From NCBI RefSeq assembly GCF_029961025.1, contig NZ_JASBVP010000012.1, positions 1-64,000 on the forward strand: a stretch of 64,000 nt of DNA. Direction: 5' to 3'. The notes under the pieces were generated by a model. That model was given only the letters and a program-made list of their open reading frames with translations. It searched no databases and had not been told where the DNA came from. Shown here piece by piece: positions 1-8,556 of the stretch. The DNA is from Mycobacterium sp. Its GTDB lineage: Bacteria; Actinomycetota; Actinomycetes; Mycobacteriales; Mycobacteriaceae. Each line of letters opens with the position of its first letter. The first letter of the stretch is position 1. A program made the position numbers and the translations under genes.

Positions 1-322
1 ACGCCACCGACACCGGCCCCGCCGGTGCCTGGGCCGGTTACCCGGCCCCGGGGGCACCCGAGACGCGTGGCGCCCGTCCCACATGAATGTGGATGCTTAT
101 CGGTGCCACCGTCCCGGTGATCCTCGCCGTCATCGGGGCAACCGGCTACCTGGTTACCCACCGCCCGGGCGTAACGACGCCGGCGTCCGGGCAAACCGTG
201 GTGTCGTTCAGCGGATCGACTTCCGCCTGTCCCCGGGCGGGGTGGCGCTAGACGGCGCCGGCAACGTCTATGTCGCCAGCGAGACCATGTACGACCGAGT
301 GGTCAAACTGGCGACGGGCTAA
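1..322 (+). pseudogene. pknD: Remnant of a PknD-type Ser/Thr kinase (juxtamembrane, TM and start of NHL sensor)
   Basis: Pieces of the extracytoplasmic half of a PknD-like receptor kinase appear in order but in three frames. Frame 1 from base 1 reads a Pro-rich linker (TPPTPAPPVPGPVTRP). Frame 3 from about 87 reads a membrane segment (LIGATVPVILAVIGATGYLV) directly after an in-frame TGA at 84-86. Frame 2 from about 220 reads an NHL beta-propeller blade (FRLSPGGVALDGAGNVYVAS) and stops after VVKLATG at 320-322. In intact PknD the linker, single TM helix and several NHL blades form one chain after the kinase domain. No kinase domain is visible because the window starts here. The frame changes and early stop support a pseudogene. 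Whether an intact kinase domain lies upstream cannot be seen. Confidence 0.75.
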
Positions 323-507
323 CCATGGTCGCCGCTGCGACGGCGGTGCTGCAGACAAGCGGATTAAGGCGTGCGACGGTGGAATGGTTCCCGAACGGGC
401 GAGGCCGGCTTATGACGGCGACACGGAAGCGTTTCCCGGCCATTCGGTGTCCTGCCGGCGAGCGGCTGCCCTGGCCGATGGGCGCTAACTGAGATCGGAG
501 CGGACAG

Positions 508-1653
508 ATGCGTGAAACGGTCATCGTGGAGGCGCTGCGCACCCCGATCGGCAGGCGTAACGGGGCGCTCGCGGCCGTTCACCCCGCCGACCTGTCGGCG
601 GTCGTCCTGAACGAGTTGGTGGAACGCACCGGTATCGACCCGAAAATCATCGACGACGTGATTTGGGGCTGTGTGTCCCAGGTCGGTGACCAATCGGGCA
701 ACATCGGCCGCTTCTCGGTGCTCGCCGCCGGATGGCCCGAGACCGTTCCCGGCACCACGGTCAACCGGGCGGGCGGCTCGGGTCAACAGGCCGTCGATTT
801 CGCGGTGCACGCGGTGATGTCGGGTCAGCAGGATGTCGTCGTCGCCGGGGGAGTCGAGGTGATGAGCCGGGTCCCGCTCGGCGCAGCCCGAACCACCGGA
901 ATGCCCTATGGCCCGAAAGTCCTTGCCCGCTATGGCGATTTCTCCTTCAATCAAGGAGTCTCCGCTGAACTGGTCGCCAAGAAGTGGGGATTCTCACGCA
1001 CCCGGCTCGACGAATACGCGGTGCTATCGCACGAACGCGCCGCCGCCGCGCAGGACAGCGGGGCCTTCGAGGCCCAGATCGTGCCGGTGTGGGTTGCCGA
1101 TCGGTGTGTCACCGCCGACGAGGGCGTGCGACGCGGAATCACCGTCGAGAAGCTCTCCGCACTCCAGCCCGCGTTCGTCGACAACGGCGTAATCCACGCC
1201 GGTAATTCCGCCCAGATCTCCGACGGCGCCGCGGCCGTGCTGGTGACGACCACCGCCATGGCGATCGAGCTGGGGTTGACACCGATTGTGCGCTACCGCG
1301 CCGGTGTGGTCACCGGTGCAGACCCGGTGCTCATGCTCACCGGGCCGATCCCGGCCACCGCGAAGGTGCTCGCTAAGACCGGGGTCTCGTTGTCGGAGGT
1401 CGGTGTCATCGAGGTGAACGAGGCCTTCGCGCCGGTACCGCTGGCGTGGTTGGCTGAAACCGGCGCTGACCCCCAGCTACTCAACCCGCTGGGCGGGGCG
1501 ATCGCACTCGGCCATCCCCTGGGCGCGTCGGGGGCGGTGATGATGACCCGTATGGTGCATCACATGCGCGACAACGGAATTCGTTATGGCCTGCAGGTCA
1601 TGTGCGAGGACGGCGGCACTGCCAATGCCACCCTGGTCGAGCTGGTCGGCTAG
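508..1653 (+). CDS. Thiolase-family protein (FadA5-like) lacking the nucleophilic cysteine
   Basis: This is a 381-residue thiolase fold: N-terminal VIVEALRTPIGRRNG, the GCVSQVGDQSGN loop, NEAF near 310, GHPLGASG (His336) and the C-terminal MCEDGG (Cys366). Active thiolases read CGS(S/G)QQ where this protein has AGGSGQQ, so the nucleophile position 89 is Gly (codon GGC at 772-774, one base from TGC). The His and second Cys are kept. Without the nucleophile, ordinary acyl transfer to the enzyme should fail, so it may be a dead paralogue, a non-thiolytic acyl-CoA binding protein, or a sequencing error. The ATG start has a GGAG motif about 8 bases upstream. It stands alone between the pknD remnant and the mce operon, transcribed the same way as both. 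Family assignment is sure; function is not. Confidence 0.85.
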   Translation: MRETVIVEALRTPIGRRNGALAAVHPADLSAVVLNELVERTGIDPKIIDDVIWGCVSQVGDQSGNIGRFSVLAAGWPETVPGTTVNRAGGSGQQAVDFAVHAVMSGQQDVVVAGGVEVMSRVPLGAARTTGMPYGPKVLARYGDFSFNQGVSAELVAKKWGFSRTRLDEYAVLSHERAAAAQDSGAFEAQIVPVWVADRCVTADEGVRRGITVEKLSALQPAFVDNGVIHAGNSAQISDGAAAVLVTTTAMAIELGLTPIVRYRAGVVTGADPVLMLTGPIPATAKVLAKTGVSLSEVGVIEVNEAFAPVPLAWLAETGADPQLLNPLGGAIALGHPLGASGAVMMTRMVHHMRDNGIRYGLQVMCEDGGTANATLVELVG

Positions 1654-2031
1654 CAAAACTGCGATCACATTCCGCATTGTTGATTCCGTTGCGCCGTGTC
1701 GTCAGCCACCGATCTTGCGGCGGGACCAGCACCGCGATCATCCGCGGCAGCCCCGGTGTGGCCCGCGGCACTGCAGCGGCTTCGGCTGAACATGGACGGA
1801 ACGCCCGGACCGGCTCGTGGTCGGCGGATCGACGATACAACGGTAGAGTGCAGAACTGCCGCATGACCGGCGACGACGTGCCGCCTAATTCGAGACTTGG
1901 TGTCTCATAAGGGGCATTGGATTCCGTTGTCGTAGTCGATGCGGTTAAGCTGCGCGAAGCGAGATTGAAAAATCTGCTGCGGGGTTGGGAGGCGACGGCC
2001 GTCGTCAGGAATCTGGGGAGGCGTGATAGCG
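1654..2031. other. Gene-free stretch upstream of the mce operon
   Basis: These 378 bases hold no ORF I can tie to a family. The mce promoter must lie here or in the preceding gene. I see no convincing operator, and no mce regulator or fadD gene such as flanks the M. tuberculosis mce1 locus. A short open frame from 1917 runs into the yrbEA start in another frame and looks non-coding. Confidence 0.5.
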
Positions 2032-2841
2032 ATGGCGAGCAGAGGGGCCGACCGCTGGTCTGCGGGCATCACGCTCGGGCGAGATTTCGTCGGCTCGATG
2101 CAGGCTGTCGGGGGGCTATTCGCTATGTCATTTGACGCGATACGCTTCGTATTTCGCCGGCCGTTTTATTGGCGAGAGTTGCTCGAGCAAGCCTGGTTTG
2201 TCGCTCGTGTCTCGCTGGTGCCGACCTTGCTCGTGGCGATTCCGTTTACCGTGTTGGTCAGCTTTACGCTCAACATTTTGTTGCGTGAGCTGGGCGCCGC
2301 TGACTTGTCGGGTGCCGGAGCCGCATTCGGTGCGGTCACCCAGGTCGGCCCGTTGGTGACCGTGTTGATTGTGGCGGGTGCCGGGGCGACCGCGATGTGC
2401 GCGGATTTGGGTGCGCGCGCGATCCGTGAAGAAATCGACGCCATGGAGGTGTTGGGCATCAACCCGGTGCAACGGCTGGTGACACCGCGAATGCTGGCCT
2501 CCGCCCTGGTGGCCCTGCTGCTGAACAGCTTGGTGGTCATCGTCGGGATCGTGGGTGGTTATGCCTTTTCGGTGTTCATCCAGGATGTCAACCCGGGTGC
2601 GTTCGCAGCGAGCACCACCCTGCTGACCGGCGTGCCCGAGGTGATTATTTCATGCGTTAAGGCGGCACTTTTCGGGATGATCGCCGGATTGGTGGCCTGT
2701 TATCGCGGCCTGATAATTAGCGGCGGGGGCGCTAAAGCCGTCGGCAATGCGGTGAACGAAACGGTGGTATATGCATTCATGTCGCTGTTCGTGGTCAACG
2801 TGGTGGTAACCGCTATCGGGATTCAGTTGACGGCGAAATAG
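2032..2841 (+). CDS. yrbEA: YrbEA/MlaE-type permease subunit of an Mce transporter
   Basis: This integral-membrane permease (269 residues from the ATG at 2032) has the MlaE/YrbE fold with five or six hydrophobic segments. It carries the family signature around CADLGARAIREEIDAMEVLG and INPVQRLVTPR, the cytoplasmic coupling region thought to contact the ATPase MceG. With YrbEB it should form the inner-membrane channel for lipid uptake by the MceA-F assembly. The start is set by GGGGAGG at 2015-2021, ten bases before the ATG. A GTG at 2023 is in frame but sits almost on that ribosome site. It is first in an eight-gene operon and ends 4 bases before yrbEB. MceG is not in this window and is presumably encoded elsewhere, as in other mycobacteria. 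Confidence 0.93.
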   Translation: MASRGADRWSAGITLGRDFVGSMQAVGGLFAMSFDAIRFVFRRPFYWRELLEQAWFVARVSLVPTLLVAIPFTVLVSFTLNILLRELGAADLSGAGAAFGAVTQVGPLVTVLIVAGAGATAMCADLGARAIREEIDAMEVLGINPVQRLVTPRMLASALVALLLNSLVVIVGIVGGYAFSVFIQDVNPGAFAASTTLLTGVPEVIISCVKAALFGMIAGLVACYRGLIISGGGAKAVGNAVNETVVYAFMSLFVVNVVVTAIGIQLTAK

Positions 2842-2845
2842 TGCT

Positions 2846-3703
2846 ATGACGTTGCGAGCTACTTCTCTACGACTATCGTCCGAACTTGAGAAACCGGTCA
2901 GCGCCATAGTGATCGCGCTGAGCCGACTAGGCGATCGTACGCTGTTTTATGGCAAGGCGCTTGCTTTGACGCCCTTCGCGACCACTCACTACCGGCATGA
3001 GGTCGTGCGCCTGATTGCTGAAATTAGCATGGGTGCAGGCACTTTGGCAATGATCGGTGGTACGGTGGTGATCATCGGATTTCTCACGTTCGCTGCCGGC
3101 GGCACGCTTGCGGTGCAGGGATACAGTTCATTGGGCAACATCGGAATTGAGGCGTTGACCGGTTTTTTGGCAGCTTTCATCAACGTGCGTATCTCGGCTC
3201 CGGTGGTAGCCGGGATCGGGCTGGCCGCTACCTTCGGCGCAGGCGTCACCGCACAGCTGGGTGCGATGCGGATCAATGAGGAGATCGACGCGCTGGAATC
3301 CATGGCGATCCGGCCAATTTCGTATCTGGTGTCAACCCGGTTGGTTGCCGGGATGGTCGCGATCACCCCGCTGTACTCGATCGCGGTGATTTTGTCGTTC
3401 ATCGCCAGCCGAGGCGTCACGGTGTTCCTGTTCGGGCAGTCAAGCGGGCTTTACGATCACTACTTCACCACGTTTTTAAACCCAATCGACCTGCTGTGGT
3501 CATTCCTGCAAGCCGTTCTGATGGCGCTGACGATTCTGTTGATCCACACCTATTACGGCTATTTCGCCTCCGGCGGGCCGTCCGGTGTGGGCGTGGCCGT
3601 CGGTAACGCGGTACGCACGTCGCTGGTGGTGGTGGTGTCGGTGACGCTGCTCGTGTCGCTGTCCATCTACGGTTCCAACGGCAACTTCAACCTGTCCGGA
3701 TGA
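2846..3703 (+). CDS. yrbEB: YrbEB/MlaE-type permease subunit of an Mce transporter
   Basis: This second permease of the Mce system (285 residues) follows yrbEA after 4 bases. It keeps the MlaE-family coupling signature (QLGAMRINEEIDALESMAIRP) and several membrane spans, including IGGTVVIIGFLTFAAGG. It pairs with YrbEA, the usual heterodimer arrangement. The stop overlaps the mceA start in an ATGA arrangement at 3700-3703, implying translational coupling. Base use in the first two genes is a little less GC-rich than in the flanking core genes. Confidence 0.93.
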   Translation: MTLRATSLRLSSELEKPVSAIVIALSRLGDRTLFYGKALALTPFATTHYRHEVVRLIAEISMGAGTLAMIGGTVVIIGFLTFAAGGTLAVQGYSSLGNIGIEALTGFLAAFINVRISAPVVAGIGLAATFGAGVTAQLGAMRINEEIDALESMAIRPISYLVSTRLVAGMVAITPLYSIAVILSFIASRGVTVFLFGQSSGLYDHYFTTFLNPIDLLWSFLQAVLMALTILLIHTYYGYFASGGPSGVGVAVGNAVRTSLVVVVSVTLLVSLSIYGSNGNFNLSG

Positions 3704-5010
3704 GGGAGGGCTGGGTGACCGGGAATATCGGGCCGTACCCGGGCCCAGCCGGTGGACCGCTGCGGGGCGGATTCCCCGGTGTGGGAGGCCAACACCACCG
3801 CCGTCGGGCGGTGGGCCGGCGCCGGGAGCACCAATATGCGCGTCCTTTGGCGGGCCTGGTGACGGTTGCGGTGATCGCCGGGGCATTCGTGTTGGCGGCC
3901 CTGCTGTATCAGGGCGATTTCACCCAGACCGTTCCGGTGACCGTGGTATCGCCGCGCGCGGGCCTGGTGATGAACCCGGAGGCCAAGGTGAAGATGCGTG
4001 GCGTGCAGGTGGGTAAAGTCGCCTCGATCGAATCCCTCCCCAACGGCCAGGCGGCTCTCCGGCTGGCGATGTATCCGTCACAGCTGCACTTCATTCCGGC
4101 CAACGTGCTCGTTGAGATCACTTCATCGACGGTGTTCGGCGCCAAGTTCGTCGAGTTGGTGCCACCAGCGGAGCCCTCCCCGCGACACCTGCGTGCCGGA
4201 GAGGTGCTTGATGCCGAACATGTCGTGGTCGAAATAAACACGGTATTCCAACAACTGACCGCGGTGCTGTCGAAGATCAATCCAGCCAAGCTGAATGAGA
4301 CGTTGGGCGCCTTGGCACGGGCGCTCAGCGGCCGCGGGGCCAAGCTCGGCCAGGCGCTTGCCGATTTGGATGCTTTTTTGGCGAAAGTGGATCCGAGCCT
4401 TGCCGCATTCAGCCACGACGTCCAGGCCGGGCCCGAAGTGTTTAATGCCTACGCCGACGCGGCGCCGGGCTTGGTCAGAACCGCAGATAATGCGGCCAAG
4501 ATCAGCCAGACAATCATCGACGAGCAACGGAACTTGGATGCCCTGTTGGTCAGCGCGATCGGCCTGGCCGACATCGGTAGCGACGTCCTGAGCACTAACC
4601 GTAAAACTCTCGCCGATGTCGTGCACCTACTGCTGCCCACAACCGATCTGACCAATCAATACCATAAGGCTCTCAACTGCGGTTTGGGTGGACTCGTCCC
4701 GATCGCCCATTTTCCGCCGTTGCCGGAACCGGGAGTCTTCTTATCTGCCAGCCTGACGTGGGGTGTCGAGCGTTATCGGTATCCGACACATCTGCCCAAG
4801 GTTGCCGCGACGGGTGGACCGCAGTGCCTGGATCTTCCGAACGTTCCCTTCAACACCAATGAGCCGTTCCTTGTCACCGATATCGGTGCCAACCCCTGGG
4901 AGTACGGAAACCAACAACTGCTGATCAACTCCGATCTGCTCAAGCAACTGTTATACGGGCCGATCGCCGGTCCACCCCGTAACTCCGCTCAGATCGGACA
5001 ACCCGGGTGA
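3700..5010 (+). CDS. mceA: MceA substrate-binding subunit of lipid importer
   Basis: 436 residues: a cytoplasmic Arg-rich N-terminus (HHRRRAVGRRREHQ), one TM anchor around 50-72 (GLVTVAVIAGAFVLAALLY), then the MCE/MlaD domain (VTVVSPRAGLVMNPEAKVKM, VQVGKVASIE) and the long helical region typical of mycobacterial Mce proteins. MCE subunits are thought to form a periplasmic hexameric tube carrying lipid or sterol substrates to the YrbE permease. The start overlaps the yrbEB stop and the end overlaps mceB by 4 bases. I could not assign the locus to mce1, 2, 3 or 4; its MceE looks unlike the Mce4 type. Confidence 0.92.
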   Translation: MREGWVTGNIGPYPGPAGGPLRGGFPGVGGQHHRRRAVGRRREHQYARPLAGLVTVAVIAGAFVLAALLYQGDFTQTVPVTVVSPRAGLVMNPEAKVKMRGVQVGKVASIESLPNGQAALRLAMYPSQLHFIPANVLVEITSSTVFGAKFVELVPPAEPSPRHLRAGEVLDAEHVVVEINTVFQQLTAVLSKINPAKLNETLGALARALSGRGAKLGQALADLDAFLAKVDPSLAAFSHDVQAGPEVFNAYADAAPGLVRTADNAAKISQTIIDEQRNLDALLVSAIGLADIGSDVLSTNRKTLADVVHLLLPTTDLTNQYHKALNCGLGGLVPIAHFPPLPEPGVFLSASLTWGVERYRYPTHLPKVAATGGPQCLDLPNVPFNTNEPFLVTDIGANPWEYGNQQLLINSDLLKQLLYGPIAGPPRNSAQIGQPG

Positions 5011-6035
5011 GGGATGAAATGCGTTCGACGCTCATCAAATTCGGTATCTTCGCCATGGTGATGACGGTGTTGACCGCATTTTTGTTCGTTATCTTCGGGC
5101 AGTATCGCACCGGCGCGACGACCAGGTATTCCGCGGTATTTGCCGACGCATCACGGCTTAAAGCGGGACAATCGGTGCGGGTCGCCGGCATTCGCGTGGG
5201 AACGGTCAGCAGTGTGTCCTTGCGTGCCGACAAAAAGGTTGTGGTGAAATTCGACGCCGATCGCGACATCGTGCTCACCGAGGGCACCAGAGCGGCCGTT
5301 CGCTACCTCAACCTGGTCGGTGATCGCTACCTTGAGCTCTCGGCAGGACCGGGTTCGACCAAACGGCTGCCGCCCGGTGCGCAGATTCCGGTCGACCACA
5401 CCTCGCCGGCACTTGATCTCGATCTGCTCCTTGGTGGGCTGAAACCCGTTATCCGGGGCCTGAACGCTCATGATGTCAACGCGCTGTCGTCGGCGTTGCT
5501 GCAGGTTTTCCAAGGCCAGGGCGGCACCCTCGGGTCGCTTCTCTCCAAGGCGACGTCGTTCGCCAATGCCTTGGCCGACAACGATCAAACGATTCAGCAA
5601 CTGATCGACAATCTGAATGTCGTGGTGGCCTCCCTGGCCAAAGACGGTGATAAATTCTCCGCCGCCATCGACCGCCTCGAGCAACTCGTCAGTGGGCTTT
5701 CGGACGATCGCAACACTATCGGCGCCGCCATCGACTCGCTGACCACGGGAACCGCGTCACTGGCGGACCTGCTGACCCGGGCGAGGCCACCGTTGGCAGG
5801 GACGGTCGAACAACTGAATCGGTTGGCACCATTGCTCGATCAGGATAAAGACCGTCTGGACGTAGCGATCCAGAAGGCGCCGAAGAACTACCGCAAACTC
5901 GCCCGCCTCGGAACCATGGGCAGCACCATTCCGTTCTATGTCTGCGGCTTGTGGATCCGTGGCACCGACCTTCAGGGCCATACGGTGGTTGCGCCGTGGT
6001 TCAGATCGGACGCCGGGAGGTGCACAGAACCCTGA
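5007..6035 (+). CDS. mceB: MceB subunit of lipid importer
   Basis: 342 residues with an N-terminal membrane anchor (LIKFGIFAMVMTVLTAFLFV), an MCE domain (YSAVFADASRLKAGQSVRVA followed by IRVGTVSSVSL) and a helical C-terminal half (SLLSKATSFANALADNDQ). The length fits the MceB class, which lacks a Pro-rich tail. The GTG start overlaps the mceA stop (GTGA) and its own TGA overlaps the mceC ATG by one base. It is expected to sit in the hexameric MCE tube together with the other five subunits. Confidence 0.92.
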   Translation: MRDEMRSTLIKFGIFAMVMTVLTAFLFVIFGQYRTGATTRYSAVFADASRLKAGQSVRVAGIRVGTVSSVSLRADKKVVVKFDADRDIVLTEGTRAAVRYLNLVGDRYLELSAGPGSTKRLPPGAQIPVDHTSPALDLDLLLGGLKPVIRGLNAHDVNALSSALLQVFQGQGGTLGSLLSKATSFANALADNDQTIQQLIDNLNVVVASLAKDGDKFSAAIDRLEQLVSGLSDDRNTIGAAIDSLTTGTASLADLLTRARPPLAGTVEQLNRLAPLLDQDKDRLDVAIQKAPKNYRKLARLGTMGSTIPFYVCGLWIRGTDLQGHTVVAPWFRSDAGRCTEP

Positions 6036-7153
6036 TGCTCAAGTATCGTGGAGCGGGCCTCGTCCGGTTCGGATTCATCGGCTCCGCCTTGGTGGTGCTG
6101 GTTATCCTGGTTGGATTATCGCCGCAGCAACTGATTTCGCTAGCGACCGAAGTTCGTTACCGGGCGCTGTTCTCGGAGGCCGGCGGAATCGCGGCCGGCA
6201 ATGACGTGACGGTCTCCGGAATCAAAGTCGGCACCGTGTCGGAGGTATCGCTGCACGACGGTGATGCCCTGGTGACATTCACCATGAAAGGCGGGGTTCG
6301 GCTGGGGTTGGAGACCACGGCGCACATTCGGACCGGAACGCTACTGGGCGAGCGGGTGCTGACCGTGGAGTCGGCCGGCGGCGGGGTGATGCATCCGATG
6401 GACGTCATACCGGTGTCGCGCACCTCCTCTCCCTACTCGTTGACTGATGCAGTCAGCGACTTCACGTCCAACGCCGCCGCAACCAACACCGAGACGCTGA
6501 ACCAATCACTGGATGCGCTGTCGGCGACGTTGAACCAGATTGCGCCGCAATTGGGCCCGTCTTTCGATGCGCTGACCCGGTTGTCGCGAACCCTTAACGG
6601 CCGCAACAAAGCCCTGAGCGATCTGTTCAAGAGCGCCGCCGAGCTCACCACGGTGCTCTCAGAGCGCAGTCAACAGGTCGATAAACTCATCCTCAATGCC
6701 GATGATCTGCTCCAAGTCGTGGTTGCTCGAAGACAGGAGATCGTCGATCTGCTTGCGAGCACGTCAGCGGTGGCCAAGCAGCTGTCGGGATTGGTGCACG
6801 ACAACGAAAAAACGTTGGCTCCGGCATTAGACAAACTGAACTCGGTGGTCGCGATGCTGGAGAAAAACCGCGATAACATCAGCGAAGCGCTGCCTCGGCT
6901 CGCGAAATATGAAATTACCCTGGGTGAGGCTGTTTCCAGCATGTTTGCTTACTCGGCATTCGTGCCGAACATCTTTCTGGGACAGTTCTTCCAGCCGTTC
7001 CTCGACTATCTGTGGGGGTTTCGCACCTTTGACACGGCTCACGGTCCGGGATTGCCTTCAACGGTACCGCGGTCGCTGGTTCCCTGGCCCTACAACGGCA
7101 TTCCACCGTGCCCCGGCTGTACTTTGGGAGCACGGATCGGAGGATCCCAATGA
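6035..7153 (+). CDS. mceC: MceC subunit of lipid importer
   Basis: 372 residues from the ATG at 6035, chosen because it overlaps the mceB stop (TGATG) and directly precedes a membrane anchor (FGFIGSALVVLVILVGL). The MCE domain follows (YRALFSEAGGIAAGNDVTVS, IKVGTVSEVSL), then a helical region rich in Asn/Gln/Leu heptads. An open frame extends upstream to 5951, but that portion lies inside mceB. The C-terminus has a Pro-Cys-rich end (PPCPGCTLG). Overlap with mceD is ATGA at 7150-7153. Confidence 0.91.
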   Translation: MLKYRGAGLVRFGFIGSALVVLVILVGLSPQQLISLATEVRYRALFSEAGGIAAGNDVTVSGIKVGTVSEVSLHDGDALVTFTMKGGVRLGLETTAHIRTGTLLGERVLTVESAGGGVMHPMDVIPVSRTSSPYSLTDAVSDFTSNAAATNTETLNQSLDALSATLNQIAPQLGPSFDALTRLSRTLNGRNKALSDLFKSAAELTTVLSERSQQVDKLILNADDLLQVVVARRQEIVDLLASTSAVAKQLSGLVHDNEKTLAPALDKLNSVVAMLEKNRDNISEALPRLAKYEITLGEAVSSMFAYSAFVPNIFLGQFFQPFLDYLWGFRTFDTAHGPGLPSTVPRSLVPWPYNGIPPCPGCTLGARIGGSQ

Positions 7154-8556
7154 TCCCGCGCTCGAGGCTGGTGGCCGTGACGGCAGTCGTTTTGACCGGG
7201 CTCGTCGTTGCGGGTGCAACATTGATCGTGCGGGACACGTTTTTCCGGCCAAAGACCATAACCGCCTACTTCACCGCCGCCACCGCGATCTACCCGGGCG
7301 ACGAGGTACGGGTGTCCGGAGTCAAGGTCGGCAAGATCACCTCGATTCAACCTGAAGGCACTCGGGCCAAGATCACCATGAATGTCGATCGCCGCGTGCG
7401 CATTCCCGCTGAGGCAAAGGCTGTTATCGTGGCCCGGAATCTGGTTGCCGCCCGCTACGTTCAGCTCACCCCCGCCTACCGGGCCAGCGGTCCGGTGATG
7501 CCCGACGGTGCGGTGATACCGGAAGAACGCACCGCCGTACCCGTGGAGTGGGATGAGGTCAAGGCGCAATTGATGCGACTGGCAACGGATTTGGGCCCCA
7601 ATGGGCGGGTAGCCATGCCGTCGGCAGCGCGGTTCATCGACAGCGCCGCCGACGCGCTGGAGGGCAACGGTGAGAAGCTGCGCCAGGCGCTGACCGAGCT
7701 GTCCGGGGCGGGACGCATCCTTGCCAACGGCAGCGGGAATATCGTCGACATCATCAAAAATCTGCAAACCTTCGTTACCGCGCTGCGGGACAGCAACGTT
7801 CAGATCGTGCAGTTCAACAATCGCCTGGCGACACTGACCGGCGTGGTCAACGACAGCAGGTCCGAACTGGACGCGGCGCTGACCGACCTGTCGTCGGCGG
7901 TCGGGGAGGTGCAGCGATTCATCGCAGGCACGCGTGATCGGGCGAGCGAGCAGATTCACCGGCTGGCCGATCTCACCCAGATTCTCGTCGACAAGCGGAT
8001 GGCGCTGGAAAACGTGCTCCATGTCGCGCCGAACGCGCTCGGTAACTTCTTCAACAACTACAACCCCGATACCGGAACCATTGTCGGCGGGTTCGGGCTG
8101 ATAAACGAAGCGAACCCGGTGTTTTCGGGCAGTATCTTTCCTCCCGTGCCGGGCTGCACGATAACCGGCAGCATCGAGAACGTCACCGCCGTCGAATCGG
8201 CCAAGTTGTGCTCGTTATTCATCGGCCCCGGGTTGCGGCTGCTCAACTACAACAACCTTCCGGTTCCCATCAACCCGTTTTTGCAGCCGTCCGCGCGCCC
8301 GGAAAACATCATCTACAGCGAGCAGCGACTGGCTCCCGGCGGCGAGGGCCCCAAGCCCGGTCCGCCCGAAATCCCGCCCGCGGTGTCCGCCTACACCGGC
8401 TTGCCGGGTGATCCCGTGGGTCCGCCGGGGGCGGTGCCGCCGGCACGGATACCGGGGGCGGCAATGCCGCTGCCACCGGCGCCGACCACCCCCGCGGCCC
8501 CACCGCCACCGGGGTTGCCCGGCATGCTGCTGCCCGAGCCAGGACCGCAACCGTGA
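7150..8556 (+). CDS. mceD: MceD subunit of lipid importer with Pro-rich tail
   Basis: 468 residues from the ATG at 7150 that overlaps the mceC stop. An N-terminal membrane anchor (LVAVTAVVLTGLVVAGATLI) is followed by an MCE domain (YFTAATAIYPGDEVRVSGVK, VGKITSIQPEG), a helical stretch, and from about 400 a Pro/Gly/Ala-rich tail. Such tails are usual in MceD and MceF and may cross or contact the cell wall. A clean 4-base overlap couples it to mceE. Confidence 0.91.
   Translation: MIPRSRLVAVTAVVLTGLVVAGATLIVRDTFFRPKTITAYFTAATAIYPGDEVRVSGVKVGKITSIQPEGTRAKITMNVDRRVRIPAEAKAVIVARNLVAARYVQLTPAYRASGPVMPDGAVIPEERTAVPVEWDEVKAQLMRLATDLGPNGRVAMPSAARFIDSAADALEGNGEKLRQALTELSGAGRILANGSGNIVDIIKNLQTFVTALRDSNVQIVQFNNRLATLTGVVNDSRSELDAALTDLSSAVGEVQRFIAGTRDRASEQIHRLADLTQILVDKRMALENVLHVAPNALGNFFNNYNPDTGTIVGGFGLINEANPVFSGSIFPPVPGCTITGSIENVTAVESAKLCSLFIGPGLRLLNYNNLPVPINPFLQPSARPENIIYSEQRLAPGGEGPKPGPPEIPPAVSAYTGLPGDPVGPPGAVPPARIPGAAMPLPPAPTTPAAPPPPGLPGMLLPEPGPQP

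Noticed and set aside
1917..2135. Possible small gene upstream of yrbEA
   Set aside because: No ribosome site or homology seen; it overlaps the yrbEA start in another frame.
7090..8022. 310-codon minus-strand frame opposite mceD
   Set aside because: Shadow frame; the + strand gene has the MCE domain and coupled overlaps.
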